From: an uncultured Clostridia bacterium | GTDB taxonomy: Bacteria > Bacillota > Clostridia > HGM11327 | DNA: 35,751 bases | NCBI GenBank assembly: GCA_945918795.1 | Contig: CAMEIT010000020.1 | Coordinates: 1-35,751, forward strand | Direction of reading: 5' to 3' | Shown: piece by piece, positions 1 to 7,914 of the stretch | Layout of the letters: every line of letters begins with the position of its first letter | Position numbering within the stretch: position 1 is the stretch's first letter | Translations under genes and position numbers: made by a program | The notes under the pieces: generated by a model | What the model was told of the DNA's origin: nothing | The model's database searches: none | The model's input: the letters and a program-made list of their open reading frames with translations, nothing else

Positions 1-1
1 G

Positions 2-121
2 ATAGCAACAGCACCACTGCAGTTTGCATTTTCCTTTGGAATAATACAGGCAGTAATGGCAGTCGCAATCTTCTTTTTTATATATGTAGGCGATCCGAAA
101 CACCTTCTTTCTCAGACATAG
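2..121 (+). CDS. C-terminal end of an integral membrane protein (5' end outside window)
   Basis: An open frame runs from base 2 to a TAG stop at 119-121 and gives 39 residues. They are mostly hydrophobic (about residues 8-29, with FAFSFGIIQAV and VAIFFFIYV) and end in a short polar tail (GDPKHLLSQT). This is what the last transmembrane helix of a transporter or other polytopic protein looks like. The family cannot be told from so short a tail. A strong hairpin terminator follows 37 bases later. Confidence 0.55.
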   Translation: MATAPLQFAFSFGIIQAVMAVAIFFFIYVGDPKHLLSQT

Positions 122-157
122 AAATTTAACAAAGTTTTTTGAGAAAAAACGAAAAAA

Positions 158-196
158 GGGCGGCTTTCGGAGAGAAAAACTCTCTGAAAACCGCCC
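158..196. terminator. Bidirectional rho-independent terminator
   Basis: GGGCGGCTTTCGGAGAG pairs with CTCTCTGAAAACCGCCC around an A5 loop. A-rich sequence lies on the left flank, so the minus strand reads a T run after the hairpin; the plus strand has only a weak T run. It separates the membrane-protein gene (plus) from the tRNA operon (minus). Confidence 0.8.
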
Positions 197-289
197 TAAA
201 ATAGCGTTCCACCAGTCCGATTCCGTGCAGTAGGTCGAAATCGGCTAAAAATATCTTTTTGTTTTGAGACTTTTTGAGGCATGAAAAAA

Positions 290-315
290 GCCCGAAATTC
301 CTTGTAGAATCGGGC
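290..315. terminator. Bidirectional terminator of the tRNA operon
   Basis: GCCCGA and TCGGGC form a hairpin with A6 on the left and T5 on the right, so it can work in both directions. It lies 35 bases past the 3' end of the minus-strand tRNA-Cys and is the likely terminator of the tRNA transcript. Confidence 0.85.
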
Positions 316-350
316 TTTTTGCCTCAAATATCTTTTAAGAGGCTTATACA

Positions 351-424
351 TGGAGGCGGCACCCAGAATCGAACTGGGGATGAGGGTTTTGCAGACCCGA
401 GCCTTACCGCTTGGCTATGCCGCC
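351..424 (-). tRNA. tRNA-Cys (GCA)
   Basis: The reverse complement begins GGCGGCATAGCCAAGCGG and ends TGCCGCC-T-CCA. The acceptor stem (GGCGGCA/TGCCGCC), D-arm, T-loop (GTTCGATTC) and encoded CCA are all present. The anticodon loop reads CT-GCA-AA, and the discriminator base U73 is the one expected for cysteine tRNA. It is second in a two-tRNA operon, five bases after tRNA-Gly. Confidence 0.97.
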
Positions 425-429
425 GAATG

Positions 430-504
430 TGGAGCGGAAGACGAGATTCGAACTCGCGATTTCCACCTTGGCAAGGTGGCACTCTACCACTGAGTCACTC
501 CCGC
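430..504 (-). tRNA. tRNA-Gly (GCC)
   Basis: The reverse complement begins GCGGGAGTGACTCAGTGG and ends CTTCCGC-T-CCA. The acceptor stem has one G-U pair, the anticodon loop is TT-GCC-AA, and the T-arm is GAGTTCGAATCTC. CCA is encoded. It is the first gene of the minus-strand tRNA operon, 25 bases downstream of the -10 box. Confidence 0.97.
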
Positions 505-529
505 ACAGCCACATCAATAATGCATTAGA

Positions 530-558
530 ATTATACAACAATATTTGTATTTTGTCAA
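530..558 (-). promoter_or_regulatory. Promoter of the tRNA-Gly/tRNA-Cys operon
   Basis: On the minus strand TTGACA (558-553) and TATAAT (535-530) are both perfect consensus with a 17-base spacer. They sit just upstream of tRNA-Gly. Confidence 0.93.
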
Positions 559-693
559 TACCTTGTTTGAAAAAAAGCGACCGAAAATGCGGCAGTGAAT
601 TCCCATACTAACCTCCGCTTTATTTGCCACTGCGAAATTTACTTTGGAAATTCACCGGATTCAATGCGACATTTTGATTTGTTTATCAGTGGC

Positions 694-722
694 TTGAACG
701 ATTGGCAAAAACATGTTATAAT
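694..722 (+). promoter_or_regulatory. Sigma-70-type promoter of the LRR gene
   Basis: TTGAAC (694-699), a 17-base spacer and TATAAT (717-722), 27 bases before the start codon at 750. Confidence 0.8.
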
Positions 723-749
723 AAATAAAAACGGGAAGCGGAGCAGAGA

Positions 750-1625
750 ATGGAATTTTCATTTGAATCGTTTGTTTACGGGAGCTTTGACTATGACGCT
801 GTGACAGAAACGCACAGCTGTATATGGCTGCGAGAAGAAAAAATGGATATCGGCGGCGGAAGAATTTCAGTCTTTGATATTGATAAACTGAAAGATTATC
901 CCGATGCGGACGTTGTGACGATTTCGGGCTTGCATCAAGACACATTTGAATATTTTATAAAAACATACGGCAAGCAGCTGAGAGCGATTCGTTTCTTTAA
1001 GAATAAGTTTATTGAAGATCTGTCTTTGCTCGGCACGTTGCCGCAACTTGAGTATGTTTATTTTTTCGCAAATCAAAGAGTCACCGCTCTTTGGGATATG
1101 ACGGAAAATGAGTCTTTGACAGGGCTTTGCATAGAAGACTTCTCGCGCTTGTCTTCTATCAAGGGAATTGAGCGTGCTCCGATACTTAAGGAATTCAGAA
1201 TCGGAAACGCTATTTGGAGTAAAATGGTTGTTGATAGTCTGATGCCGCTCGCAAACACAGGCGTAGAAAGGCTCTCTTTTACGGGGCATGCAATTGCGGA
1301 TAACGATTTATCTTTTCTCGAGCAACTTCCGCACCTGAAAGTGTTTGATTTTGACGCAAATTTGTTCACGACGGAACAGGTTGCGTGGATCGTTGCAAAC
1401 TTTCCGCAGGTTGAAGGCTTTGCTTTGAAACCAAAGTATGACTGCGAACTGCTTGAATCAAATGAAAATCCGGTGGATGTACCCGGTGTAATAATTGTCG
1501 GGAAGCGCAAACCGGCTTTGAAAGTAAAAGGAAACGAAGGAAAAATTGAGAAATATGTTCAGGCTTTTGAGGCTTTGAAGAAAAAATATAAAGGTGTTCC
1601 GTATCGGGATGCTTTCCGGTTCTGA
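750..1625 (+). CDS. Leucine-rich-repeat-like protein
   Basis: A 291-residue cytoplasmic protein with no signal peptide or membrane segment. From about residue 55 to 225 it shows spaced leucine/isoleucine strings (for example SLLGTLPQLEYVYFF, LSFLEQLPHLKVFDFDAN) at the 20-24 residue period of degenerate leucine-rich repeats. The C-terminus is basic (KKKYKGVPYRDAF) and may be a small separate module. LRR proteins normally bind other proteins; no partner can be named here. The start at 750 is chosen because the promoter lies just before it and GGAG stands 8-11 bases upstream. It is monocistronic, with an inverted repeat after the stop. Confidence 0.75.
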   Translation: MEFSFESFVYGSFDYDAVTETHSCIWLREEKMDIGGGRISVFDIDKLKDYPDADVVTISGLHQDTFEYFIKTYGKQLRAIRFFKNKFIEDLSLLGTLPQLEYVYFFANQRVTALWDMTENESLTGLCIEDFSRLSSIKGIERAPILKEFRIGNAIWSKMVVDSLMPLANTGVERLSFTGHAIADNDLSFLEQLPHLKVFDFDANLFTTEQVAWIVANFPQVEGFALKPKYDCELLESNENPVDVPGVIIVGKRKPALKVKGNEGKIEKYVQAFEALKKKYKGVPYRDAFRF

Positions 1626-1634
1626 CAAGCAGGC

Positions 1635-1678
1635 ATCTTTTTAGATCATAACAGTCATGTATAATTTTCTAAAAAGAT
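1635..1678. repeat. AT-rich inverted repeat after the LRR gene
   Basis: ATCTTTTTAGA (1635-1645) and TCTAAAAAGAT (1668-1678) are perfect 11-base arms around a 22-base loop. The low GC and missing T run make it a poor classical terminator; it may stabilise a 3' end. Confidence 0.4.
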
Positions 1679-1725
1679 ATTAGGGACAAAAGCTCGGAAT
1701 CTATCAAAGTTTACGGCACTTTTTC

Positions 1726-1753
1726 TTTGCAAATCAAGTTTTGAAATTATACT
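1726..1753 (+). promoter_or_regulatory. Probable promoter of the 1776 gene
   Basis: TTTGCA (1726-1731), a 16-base spacer and TATACT (1748-1753), 22 bases before the ATG. The leader would be very short. Confidence 0.5.
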
Positions 1754-1775
1754 ACCAATGTAAGGAGGAGAGCAA

Positions 1776-2213
1776 ATGGAAATAAACATACAAGGAAACG
1801 TTTTCGATATTGAGTTTGAAAAGACAAAAGAATACTACCAAACTCATTGTTTATGCGATTGCCCGAACTGCCGAAATTTTTACTTACAGGTAAGCGATAG
1901 ACTTCCGTTGTTAACGTCATTCCTCGTTGATTTCGGTGTTTCTGTTGACCGCCCCGATGAGCTTGCGAGCATAGAACTCAACCATGAAATACAATATCTT
2001 TTTGCAGCTTATACTGTCTGCGGAAAAATTCGGGATTGTATAAATAAAAAAATACAATTGCAAGAGGATGGCTTGTGTCTTGATATTGTTTTTGATGACC
2101 ATTACATTCCAAACGAGCAAAGCGGCGAATATTTTGTTATTGGAATTTATAACATTACTTTACCGTGGCGATTGGACGAACCTTTTCCGGTTGTTCGTAA
2201 AAACATTTTTTGA
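1776..2213 (+). CDS. Conserved hypothetical protein with an N-terminal CxCxxC motif
   Basis: 145 residues, soluble, acidic. The N-terminus has HCLCDCPNCRNFY (about residues 25-37), whose closely spaced cysteines could bind zinc. The C-terminus is a beta-rich segment ending TLPWRLDEPFP. It resembles small orphan proteins common in Clostridia, but no function is known to me. A strong AAGGAGGAG ribosome site 7 bases before the ATG fixes the start. It may be one of the immunity-type small proteins that dot this region, but nothing in the sequence proves it. Confidence 0.72.
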   Translation: MEINIQGNVFDIEFEKTKEYYQTHCLCDCPNCRNFYLQVSDRLPLLTSFLVDFGVSVDRPDELASIELNHEIQYLFAAYTVCGKIRDCINKKIQLQEDGLCLDIVFDDHYIPNEQSGEYFVIGIYNITLPWRLDEPFPVVRKNIF

Positions 2214-2284
2214 CAGAATCAAATCGTTGTTTACAAAAAAGTGAATACCATTTTTAAGACCATAACAGCCAATCTTCCTGCCTT

Positions 2285-2313
2285 AAACTTCCGTTGATTT
2301 CACCCTGCTGTGC
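2285..2313 (+). repeat. Duplicated intergenic block, copy 1
   Basis: 29 bases that match 2863-2891 at 27 positions (AAACTTCCGTTGATTTC then CCTGCTGTGC). In both copies a TGA-TATAAT extended -10 box follows within about 70 bases (2350-2355 here) and then a gene, so a promoter region was duplicated. Confidence 0.8.
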
Positions 2314-2391
2314 GGAACGCGACCGGTGAAGTTTTTACATAACTTATGATATAATTTGACAGACAGATTGGAATTTACCGAGGAGGGAAAA

Positions 2392-2850
2392 ATGAAAAAA
2401 TATGTATCCATTGCAACAAAATACTTGGCAATATTATGTATAATCTGTATTGCTGTATTGCTGTCTGGCGTCGTTTTGATAATTGTCGGTTCTGAGAATA
2501 TTTCATTACAAATCGGATTGACGGTATTTGGGGGAATGTTCAGTCCTTTATTTCTCATCAGTTATTTTGCTGACAGAAGTCGTACTTTGATGATTGATTC
2601 AGACATGGTTATTTTTCCGAGAGGTGCAATTGTTAACGGGAAATTGACTTTCAAAAAAACCGTTGTAAAGCTTGATGAAATCAGTTCCGTTGAAAGCAAG
2701 TTACATAAAGGGGATAAAATTTTAACAGGGGATTGCTATTTTCACACATTAAAATTGAAAGACGGTACAAAAATTACTGTTACGCTTTACTCTTACGGAA
2801 AAGAAGCAGAAAAGGAAATATTGGAATTTATCAAAAATTCTGTTTTGTAA
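2392..2850 (+). CDS. Small membrane protein with a PH-like cytoplasmic domain
   Basis: 152 residues from the ATG at 2392, which is preceded by GAGGAGG; an in-frame upstream codon at 2356 has no ribosome site. Two hydrophobic stretches (about residues 8-34 and 40-58) form a helical hairpin. After them comes a beta-rich region of about 90 residues (MIDSDMVIFPRG, TLKLKDGTKITVTLYS) with a terminal helix, the layout of bacterial PH-domain/YcxB-like membrane proteins. The exact family assignment is inference. It has its own extended -10 promoter at 2350. Confidence 0.7.
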   Translation: MKKYVSIATKYLAILCIICIAVLLSGVVLIIVGSENISLQIGLTVFGGMFSPLFLISYFADRSRTLMIDSDMVIFPRGAIVNGKLTFKKTVVKLDEISSVESKLHKGDKILTGDCYFHTLKLKDGTKITVTLYSYGKEAEKEILEFIKNSVL

Positions 2851-2862
2851 ACTCCGGTTTTA

Positions 2863-2891
2863 AAACTTCCGTTGATTTCGTCCTGCTGTGC
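2863..2891 (+). repeat. Duplicated intergenic block, copy 2
   Basis: Matches copy 1 at 27 of 29 positions. It is followed by TTGCGT (2908-2913), a 17-base spacer and TATAAT (2931-2936), the likely promoter of the 3015 gene. The similarity resumes further on at a GATATAAT string and a shared TCGGAATTT-like string. Confidence 0.8.
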
Positions 2892-3014
2892 AAAACCAAT
2901 CGGAGTGTTGCGTTTAGACTTGCTTATTGATATAATATTTATATCGACAAATCGGAATTTTTATATGTGTTGTTTTGATAAGGCTCGAGAATAAAGAATG
3001 AGGGAGTTAATTTT

Positions 3015-3416
3015 ATGGGACTGTTTGATTTTTTAAGGGAAAAGAGAGTTGAACAAACGGAAAAACAACTGAAATTGAATGAAATGTGGAAATTGTGGGA
3101 GGAAGAGAAGGCAGCTTCGCCATATGCAGAACTGATGACTTATCAAAGTGAAGTCAATAATGGCGGACACTCACAATATTTTACCAATGTTTCAAAAACA
3201 AAAGACTTGCAAAAAGAAATGTTGTCATTGGAAGCTGTTTTGCCGACACCGTTCAAGAGAACGCTTCAAAGAGCATATGAGGCATATTTGTCTTTAGAAG
3301 AAAGTGATAATGAAAAAGCGGAAGGAATTTTAGAGCAGTGTGACGAGATGTTTTATGAAAGTGAAGAAGAAATTAATCGTATATTAGAAGAATACGCCGC
3401 AAAAATCGAATTATAA
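3015..3416 (+). CDS. DUF4375 (DMP19-like) family protein
   Basis: 133 residues, soluble, strongly helical and acidic. The motif YQSEVNNGGHSQYF (about residues 43-56) is the signature of the DUF4375/DMP19-like family. The remaining helices (about 65-130) are rich in Glu and Lys. The family has no established biochemical role; distant members are proposed DNA-mimic or inhibitor proteins. AGGGAG upstream supports the ATG. It is a single-gene unit with its own promoter in the duplicated block at 2863-2936. Confidence 0.85.
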   Translation: MGLFDFLREKRVEQTEKQLKLNEMWKLWEEEKAASPYAELMTYQSEVNNGGHSQYFTNVSKTKDLQKEMLSLEAVLPTPFKRTLQRAYEAYLSLEESDNEKAEGILEQCDEMFYESEEEINRILEEYAAKIEL

Positions 3417-3560
3417 TCATCTGACGGGAAAAAACGGGCTTGCCGAGCAAATTTCAAGCAGTGAATTTGATTTTTTACACCTCAAAAATATCATCGGGCG
3501 CCTTTCGTTTTGGCGAGAACAACTATATGGTCGGAGTAATCTCCATTCTGCGAGTGAGCC

Positions 3561-3589
3561 TTGACACCTCGGCTCTTTTATGCTATACT
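3561..3589 (+). promoter_or_regulatory. Near-consensus promoter of the lipoprotein gene
   Basis: TTGACA (3561-3566), a 17-base spacer and TATACT (3584-3589), 22 bases before the ATG at 3612. Confidence 0.85.
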
Positions 3590-3611
3590 GAAATACAAAG
3601 GGGGTATAACT

Positions 3612-4217
3612 ATGAAGAAATTTATATTTAAGGTTATTTCTGTTATTCTTGTTATTTCTTTTGCTTTTATACTTTGCTCTTGTTCGATTATTCCTCCCAA
3701 ATACTGCACGAAACACATAGGGAAGAAAGAATGTACGATATGCGGCTTAAATTATTTCGACGAGCTGTCATCCACAATAAAAAACAGGGCAACTTCCGTT
3801 GAGGACGGAGAGTACGAGTTTGAAGCTTCGACTGATACGGTAGATTGCATTATAGATTATGTTTCCGACGAAGATACGGTTCATATTATTCTCCTTTTCA
3901 AAACCGATGATAATATGATATTTGCTGTTTTCTTGCTTTCAATGAAGTCAACGACAGGGACTATATATGGTTGGGCATTATCTTCAAATGATAAAATGGC
4001 AAATGGTACATTTAAGGCTGAAGATGTCTCGGACCTTGTATTCAGACCCGATATAGATAATAATCAATTTACAGAGGAAGAATTTTCGTCACTGAATTAT
4101 TTTTACGAATATTCCATATCTTTCTGTTTAGATGTTTTGCACGCTATTTTGTCGGACAATAAAAATAATTTGAAAATATCCGATCTGGGATTTGTAAATT
4201 ATTCGCCGAGCGTATGA
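3612..4217 (+). CDS. Predicted lipoprotein of unknown function
   Basis: 201 residues. It starts with a type II signal peptide: basic MKKFIFK, a hydrophobic core, and lipobox L-C-S-C ending at about residue 22. The mature protein has CTKHIGKKECTIC, a CxxH-CxxC arrangement that could hold zinc, followed by an acidic alpha/beta region with no family I recognise. It is expected on the outer face of the membrane. The ATG at 3612 is chosen because AAAGGGGG and a near-perfect promoter precede it; an in-frame extension to 3561 would read through the promoter. Confidence 0.75.
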   Translation: MKKFIFKVISVILVISFAFILCSCSIIPPKYCTKHIGKKECTICGLNYFDELSSTIKNRATSVEDGEYEFEASTDTVDCIIDYVSDEDTVHIILLFKTDDNMIFAVFLLSMKSTTGTIYGWALSSNDKMANGTFKAEDVSDLVFRPDIDNNQFTEEEFSSLNYFYEYSISFCLDVLHAILSDNKNNLKISDLGFVNYSPSV

Positions 4218-4443
4218 TTATCAATTGGCATCTTGTTCTCAAGATGAGCCGTTTTACAAAACGTCTTATTACAAGTTCGTGAACGGATGAAATTATAATT
4301 TTGAATAATTGCCATGCCGGGACAACAGGGCGAGATACCTTTGATTACCGATTTTTGTTTTCCAAAGAAGAATATTGTATTTAATGCCGCAGGCAATATA
4401 AGCGGTATAAGAGATAAAACAAAGTGAAAAGAGGTGGGATTGT
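4218..4443 (+). other. Intergenic region with a short unsupported ORF
   Basis: This stretch has no promoter or terminator I can support. A 37-codon frame (ATG 4314 to TGA 4425-4427) gives a protein-like string (starting MPGQQGEIPLITDF) but has no ribosome site, and a neighbouring frame also reads protein-like. It could be a scrap of a decayed gene. Confidence 0.2.
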
Positions 4444-5124
4444 ATGGCATCCAACTATTTTGTCAGATCAAATAAAAAATTTCATTTCCTCATAACACCC
4501 GATGAATTGCGAACCGTATTGAGTGACGTGCATTTTGTCGTGGATAATACGGGAGTAAGAGGATATACAGAGAGTGATCCGAGCGTATTCCTAAATAAAT
4601 ATGAAGAATTGTATAAAAGACTCGCGAATGGCGACAAATTGATATGGGAATATGATTATGCAATTATAAACCTTTCAACGGGAATAACCCGCTTCCTTGA
4701 AAACATACAATACACCCCTTCAACAGGGCTGAGTATTCCAGGCTTCATAGAGCCGCGTGCCGACATTGAACCGTTTGGCTTCTTTATGATGAAAAACGGT
4801 CAGTTATCAACTGCCTTTTATATAGGGCAAATCGCAGAGAATACTATCGGCTTGCGTTTGTGTTTCCCCTCAAAGGTTGAATATGAAGTGACTACGGACA
4901 AGCACCAAGCCGGAATTGTAATGTGCGACGACCTTGATGATAATAAGACATATCAAGAAATTGTTGAGAGAATTAAGGCAATTACCAAACCTCTTAATTT
5001 GATGATACAAAACAAAAAATACCGCACGGCTGTCAGAGTCAGCGAACAGGCAAAACGGGATTTGGCAAGCTTCTATTTCTGCAAGAGCAGCGGAAGTGCT
5101 GTGATGGGGCAATATGGCAAATGA
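4444..5124 (+). CDS. Hypothetical protein
   Basis: 226 residues, soluble, without signal peptide or membrane helix. An alpha/beta composition is likely; the C-terminal third is helical and basic (TYQEIVERIKAITKPL, VRVSEQAKRDL). I do not recognise the family. The start is supported by AGAGGTGGG before the ATG. It is followed 68 bases later by a frameshifted gene in the same direction, which may have been co-transcribed. Confidence 0.7.
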   Translation: MASNYFVRSNKKFHFLITPDELRTVLSDVHFVVDNTGVRGYTESDPSVFLNKYEELYKRLANGDKLIWEYDYAIINLSTGITRFLENIQYTPSTGLSIPGFIEPRADIEPFGFFMMKNGQLSTAFYIGQIAENTIGLRLCFPSKVEYEVTTDKHQAGIVMCDDLDDNKTYQEIVERIKAITKPLNLMIQNKKYRTAVRVSEQAKRDLASFYFCKSSGSAVMGQYGK

Positions 5125-5192
5125 AGCCGACTAAAACCAATCAAGCACAAAACAATATCATTTGGGAAAACAAAATAAAAGGGGAAATATTT

Positions 5193-5560
5193 ATGAATGT
5201 ATCAACATATGAATTTAAATACAGCCTATTCGGCAAAAGAGTTCAAATGTTCCATGAAGGCAGAATGGCATTGTAATTGAAAAAGAATCAAAAGTAATAT
5301 GCGTCTACGGAACAAACAGTTCAAACAGCAAAATTCTGTGTGCTGTTCCTCTGTGTCACCCGAAATATCTTAAAGGCATGACTTATAAGGTTGCTTTTCG
5401 GGATAATAATACTGCGGTGGTTTCTGTCGGAGATATTATGATTTACATTGATTTTGAATCCCGAAAATGCTCCAACAACAAAGGATTAAAGAATTTCGGC
5501 TCCGATAAATGGGGAGAAGACATTTCGGTTGCTTGGGACGATGCTTTTGTTAAACAGTAA
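5193..5560 (+). pseudogene. Frameshifted small orphan gene
   Basis: ATG 5193, preceded by AAGGGGAAA, opens a frame (MNVSTYEFKYSLFGKRV...) that stops at TAA 5274-5276. A second frame continues without a gap from about 5273 to TAA 5558-5560 (VIEKESKVICVYGTN...). Joined by a one-base shift at about 5265-5273 they make one compact protein of about 122 residues. The C-terminal part alone (from ATG 5378) has no ribosome site. I do not recognise the family. A sequencing error at the junction is the main alternative to a true pseudogene. Confidence 0.75.
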
Positions 5561-5607
5561 TTTTTCACACATAAAATTTATTTATGTCTGAAAGCGGAGG
5601 AAAAGTA

Positions 5608-6000
5608 ATGGAGACTTCAGAAAGGGAGATCGCCTTTAAAAAGTTCAACGAGAATCTATATGAGCAAATGACACACAAGCAGCTTGTCGGGCATTTTTTT
5701 CTTGATAAAGGTTGGATTCATTGGCATATTTCGGATTATGTCATTACAATCGGGCAGGATTATATAGGTATCGGTAAAAGGGCTACGAATAGTTCTTTAC
5801 AGTTGTTTGATATTACCCATTGGCATCCCGAAGACGATGAAATTCTTGATGATATATGTTTGATTGGCACAAAAGGCAATGTTACAGTCGTACATGACGG
5901 CTTGCTTGTCAAAACGGTTTTATACTCCGGTCCCCGAGATGCTTGCCCTGTAAAGAGAAAGTGGTTATTCGGTAAATATTATTATATATACGCTGATTGA
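5608..6000 (+). CDS. Hypothetical protein
   Basis: 130 residues from ATG 5608, preceded by GCGGAGG; the in-frame ATG at 5584 lacks a ribosome site. Soluble, beta-rich, with several His and Trp residues (WIHWHISDYV, ITHWHPEDDE) and a basic aromatic tail (KYYYIYAD). No known family. It lies 47 bases after the frameshifted gene and ends the plus-strand orphan run at the terminator at 6042. Confidence 0.7.
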   Translation: METSEREIAFKKFNENLYEQMTHKQLVGHFFLDKGWIHWHISDYVITIGQDYIGIGKRATNSSLQLFDITHWHPEDDEILDDICLIGTKGNVTVVHDGLLVKTVLYSGPRDACPVKRKWLFGKYYYIYAD

Positions 6001-6041
6001 TCGTTTGATATACCGATTTTTAAGAAGCATATACTCAAAAA

Positions 6042-6060
6042 AGCACCGTTCAAGGGTGCT
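6042..6060. terminator. Bidirectional terminator between converging genes
   Basis: AGCACC and GGTGCT form the stem, flanked by A6 on the left and T6 on the right. It serves the plus-strand 5608 gene and, about 180 bases downstream of the permease stop, the minus-strand ABC operon. Confidence 0.85.
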
Positions 6061-6241
6061 TTTTTATGAAATCAGACAAGGGAAATACGCATCGGAAAAT
6101 CAAACAAAACGATCAAGATCGGCGAATACAGGTTTGTCATCTGTATCGAGAATGACTTTTGAATTTTTGTTTGTCGTGTAATTTTTATTTGTCGGCACCA
6201 TACCGTTAAATGACCGAACAAGCAGTCAATTTACCGGGTGC
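6061..6241. other. Intergenic region between converging genes
   Basis: No promoter is visible. A plus-strand frame without a start reads IRIGKSNKTIKIGEYRF up to a stop near 6165, which looks like the scrap of a protein C-terminus, but it is too short to support a gene call. Confidence 0.2.
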
Positions 6242-7030
6242 TTACGAGTGAATGTCTTTTACTGTGTATTTCAAATACGCTGCCGTTATCCCGACGATAC
6301 ATAACATCATGCCGACAGTCACCATTGCTCCGTCAAGGCTTCCGCTTGATATGATGTCTGCTCCCTCACAATATCCAAACGGCGTGATGTACTTCAGAAA
6401 ATCCGCAACCTCGGCTATATTTGCAATCAGATTCAAAAAATACATCATCACTGCAATTCCGAGTCCTATGCCTATGCTGCCTTTGCATAAGAATGCCGAA
6501 ATGCCAAAGCAAATCCCCGCAAGCTCGATCTGGAGCAGGAAATATGCAATGTGCATCAGAGTTATTTCCTTTAACGGAATCTCCTCGCCGATAGAGGCAA
6601 TGGATGCAACAGAAAGAGCGTATATAATTATGTTCATAGCTGTAATCTGAATCAGCACGGCAATAAGCTTTTCGGTGATGATCCTGATGCGACTTACAGG
6701 GTGCGTCAGCAGAAACTCCGCAGTTCTTTCCTTTTCCTCTTTGCTGAGTATGCCAACAGCGCAAATAGCCGCATAAAATGCACCGCCAAGCCCCAAAATA
6801 TTGCCGCATTCAACAGCATAAAAACCTATAAGTGTTCCGAAGTTCAAGCGGTCCATACCGAATGCCTCACTGAAAGAGCCCATAGATGCAAATATGTCAT
6901 TTATGCCGTCCATTTGTCCTTTCATTTCGGGGAAGAGAAAAATGCAGATTGCAAGAAGAAAACCAATGGAAGCCGTCCATATCAAAAACGAAGCCTTGCC
7001 TTGCTTCAGCTCGTGTTTTACAAGTGTCAT
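6242..7030 (-). CDS. ABC-2 type transporter permease
   Basis: 262 residues, polytopic, with about six hydrophobic segments: about residues 15-34, 70-95, 118-140, 150-180, 185-205 and 230-252. The cytoplasmic KEEKERTAEFLLTHPVSR after the second segment is typical of ABC-2 permeases with a coupling helix (compare LLT-HPVSR in multidrug/bacteriocin exporters). It forms the membrane part of an exporter with the ATPase encoded upstream; the two genes overlap by four bases (ATGA), so they are translationally coupled. The substrate is unknown. Control by the adjoining TetR regulator is likely. Confidence 0.9.
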   Translation of the reverse strand: MTLVKHELKQGKASFLIWTASIGFLLAICIFLFPEMKGQMDGINDIFASMGSFSEAFGMDRLNFGTLIGFYAVECGNILGLGGAFYAAICAVGILSKEEKERTAEFLLTHPVSRIRIITEKLIAVLIQITAMNIIIYALSVASIASIGEEIPLKEITLMHIAYFLLQIELAGICFGISAFLCKGSIGIGLGIAVMMYFLNLIANIAEVADFLKYITPFGYCEGADIISSGSLDGAMVTVGMMLCIVGITAAYLKYTVKDIHS

Positions 7031-7908
7031 ACCGTTTCACCGTCCTTTTCATAGTAATGCAAAAATACCTCTTCAAGATCGGGCTCTGTAACCGTAAGAT
7101 CATTTACCTGCCCGGATGAGAGTGCTTCAAGCAAGCTGTTCATATTTCCGCTGTAAAGAAAGCTTACGGAATCCTGTGTACTTTTTATATCCCGAATGCC
7201 GTAAAGCCGATCAAGCTCAACCGCACCGTGAACGGTAACGCGCTTTGTGCTCGTTTTGGCAAGCACCTCAACGCTGTCGCAGGCAATTATTTTTCCGTCG
7301 CGGATTATTGCGGCGCGTGTGCAGTTGCGTTGCACCTCGGAGAGCACATGGCTTGAAAGGAATATTGTCGTGCCGTTTGTATTTCGCTCTTTGAGAATCT
7401 CGAAAAATTCTTTTTGCATGAGTGGGTCGAGGCCTCCTGTCGGCTCATCGAGAATGAGCAAATCGGGATTGCTTTGCAGTGCGCAAACAATTGCAACCTT
7501 TTTTCTGTTGCCGAACGACAGGTCATCCACCTTGCGCGATGTGTCAAGCTGCAAGCGTTCACAGAGCGTTTTTGCTTCTTCGGTACAGTCCTTTTTCCTG
7601 AGGTCGGCAGACAGCCTCAGAATATCTTTTACTTTCATGCCGCGGTAAAAGATTGCTTCCGACGGGAGATAGCCGATATTCTGCAAAATCGATTCCTTTT
7701 GCGTTGTGATATTCTTCCCGAAAATTTCGGCACTGCCCGATGTAGGTGAGATCAGCCCGAGCAATGTGCGGATAGTCGTGGATTTTCCGGCACCGTTTGG
7801 ACCTATAAAACCGAAAAATTCGCCCTCGGCCACCGTCATGTCAAGGTCAACGATGCCTCTTGCCTTGCCGTAGGTTTTTGTAAGTCTTGCTGTTTTGATA
7901 ATATCCAT
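7027..7908 (-). CDS. ABC transporter ATP-binding protein
   Basis: 293 residues. Walker A is GPNGAGKST (residues 36-44). The signature loop is the variant LSFGNRKK rather than LSGGQ. Walker B with the catalytic Glu is LLILDEPTGGLDP, and the switch histidine is in SSHVLSEV. The C-terminal 70 residues form the extra domain typical of ABC-2 exporter ATPases (DrrA/CcmA-like). It powers the permease encoded next to it. It starts seven bases after the TetR gene stop, so all three genes form one operon. AGGAG upstream supports the ATG at 7908. Confidence 0.95.
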   Translation of the reverse strand: MDIIKTARLTKTYGKARGIVDLDMTVAEGEFFGFIGPNGAGKSTTIRTLLGLISPTSGSAEIFGKNITTQKESILQNIGYLPSEAIFYRGMKVKDILRLSADLRKKDCTEEAKTLCERLQLDTSRKVDDLSFGNRKKVAIVCALQSNPDLLILDEPTGGLDPLMQKEFFEILKERNTNGTTIFLSSHVLSEVQRNCTRAAIIRDGKIIACDSVEVLAKTSTKRVTVHGAVELDRLYGIRDIKSTQDSVSFLYSGNMNSLLEALSSGQVNDLTVTEPDLEEVFLHYYEKDGETV

Positions 7909-7914
7909 ATTTCT

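Noticed and set aside
274..611. Plus-strand frames across the tRNA genes
   Set aside because: They are shadows of tRNA-Cys and tRNA-Gly on the minus strand.
4314..4427. Small gene
   Set aside because: No ribosome site, and an overlapping frame reads equally protein-like; kept only as a note on the intergenic region.
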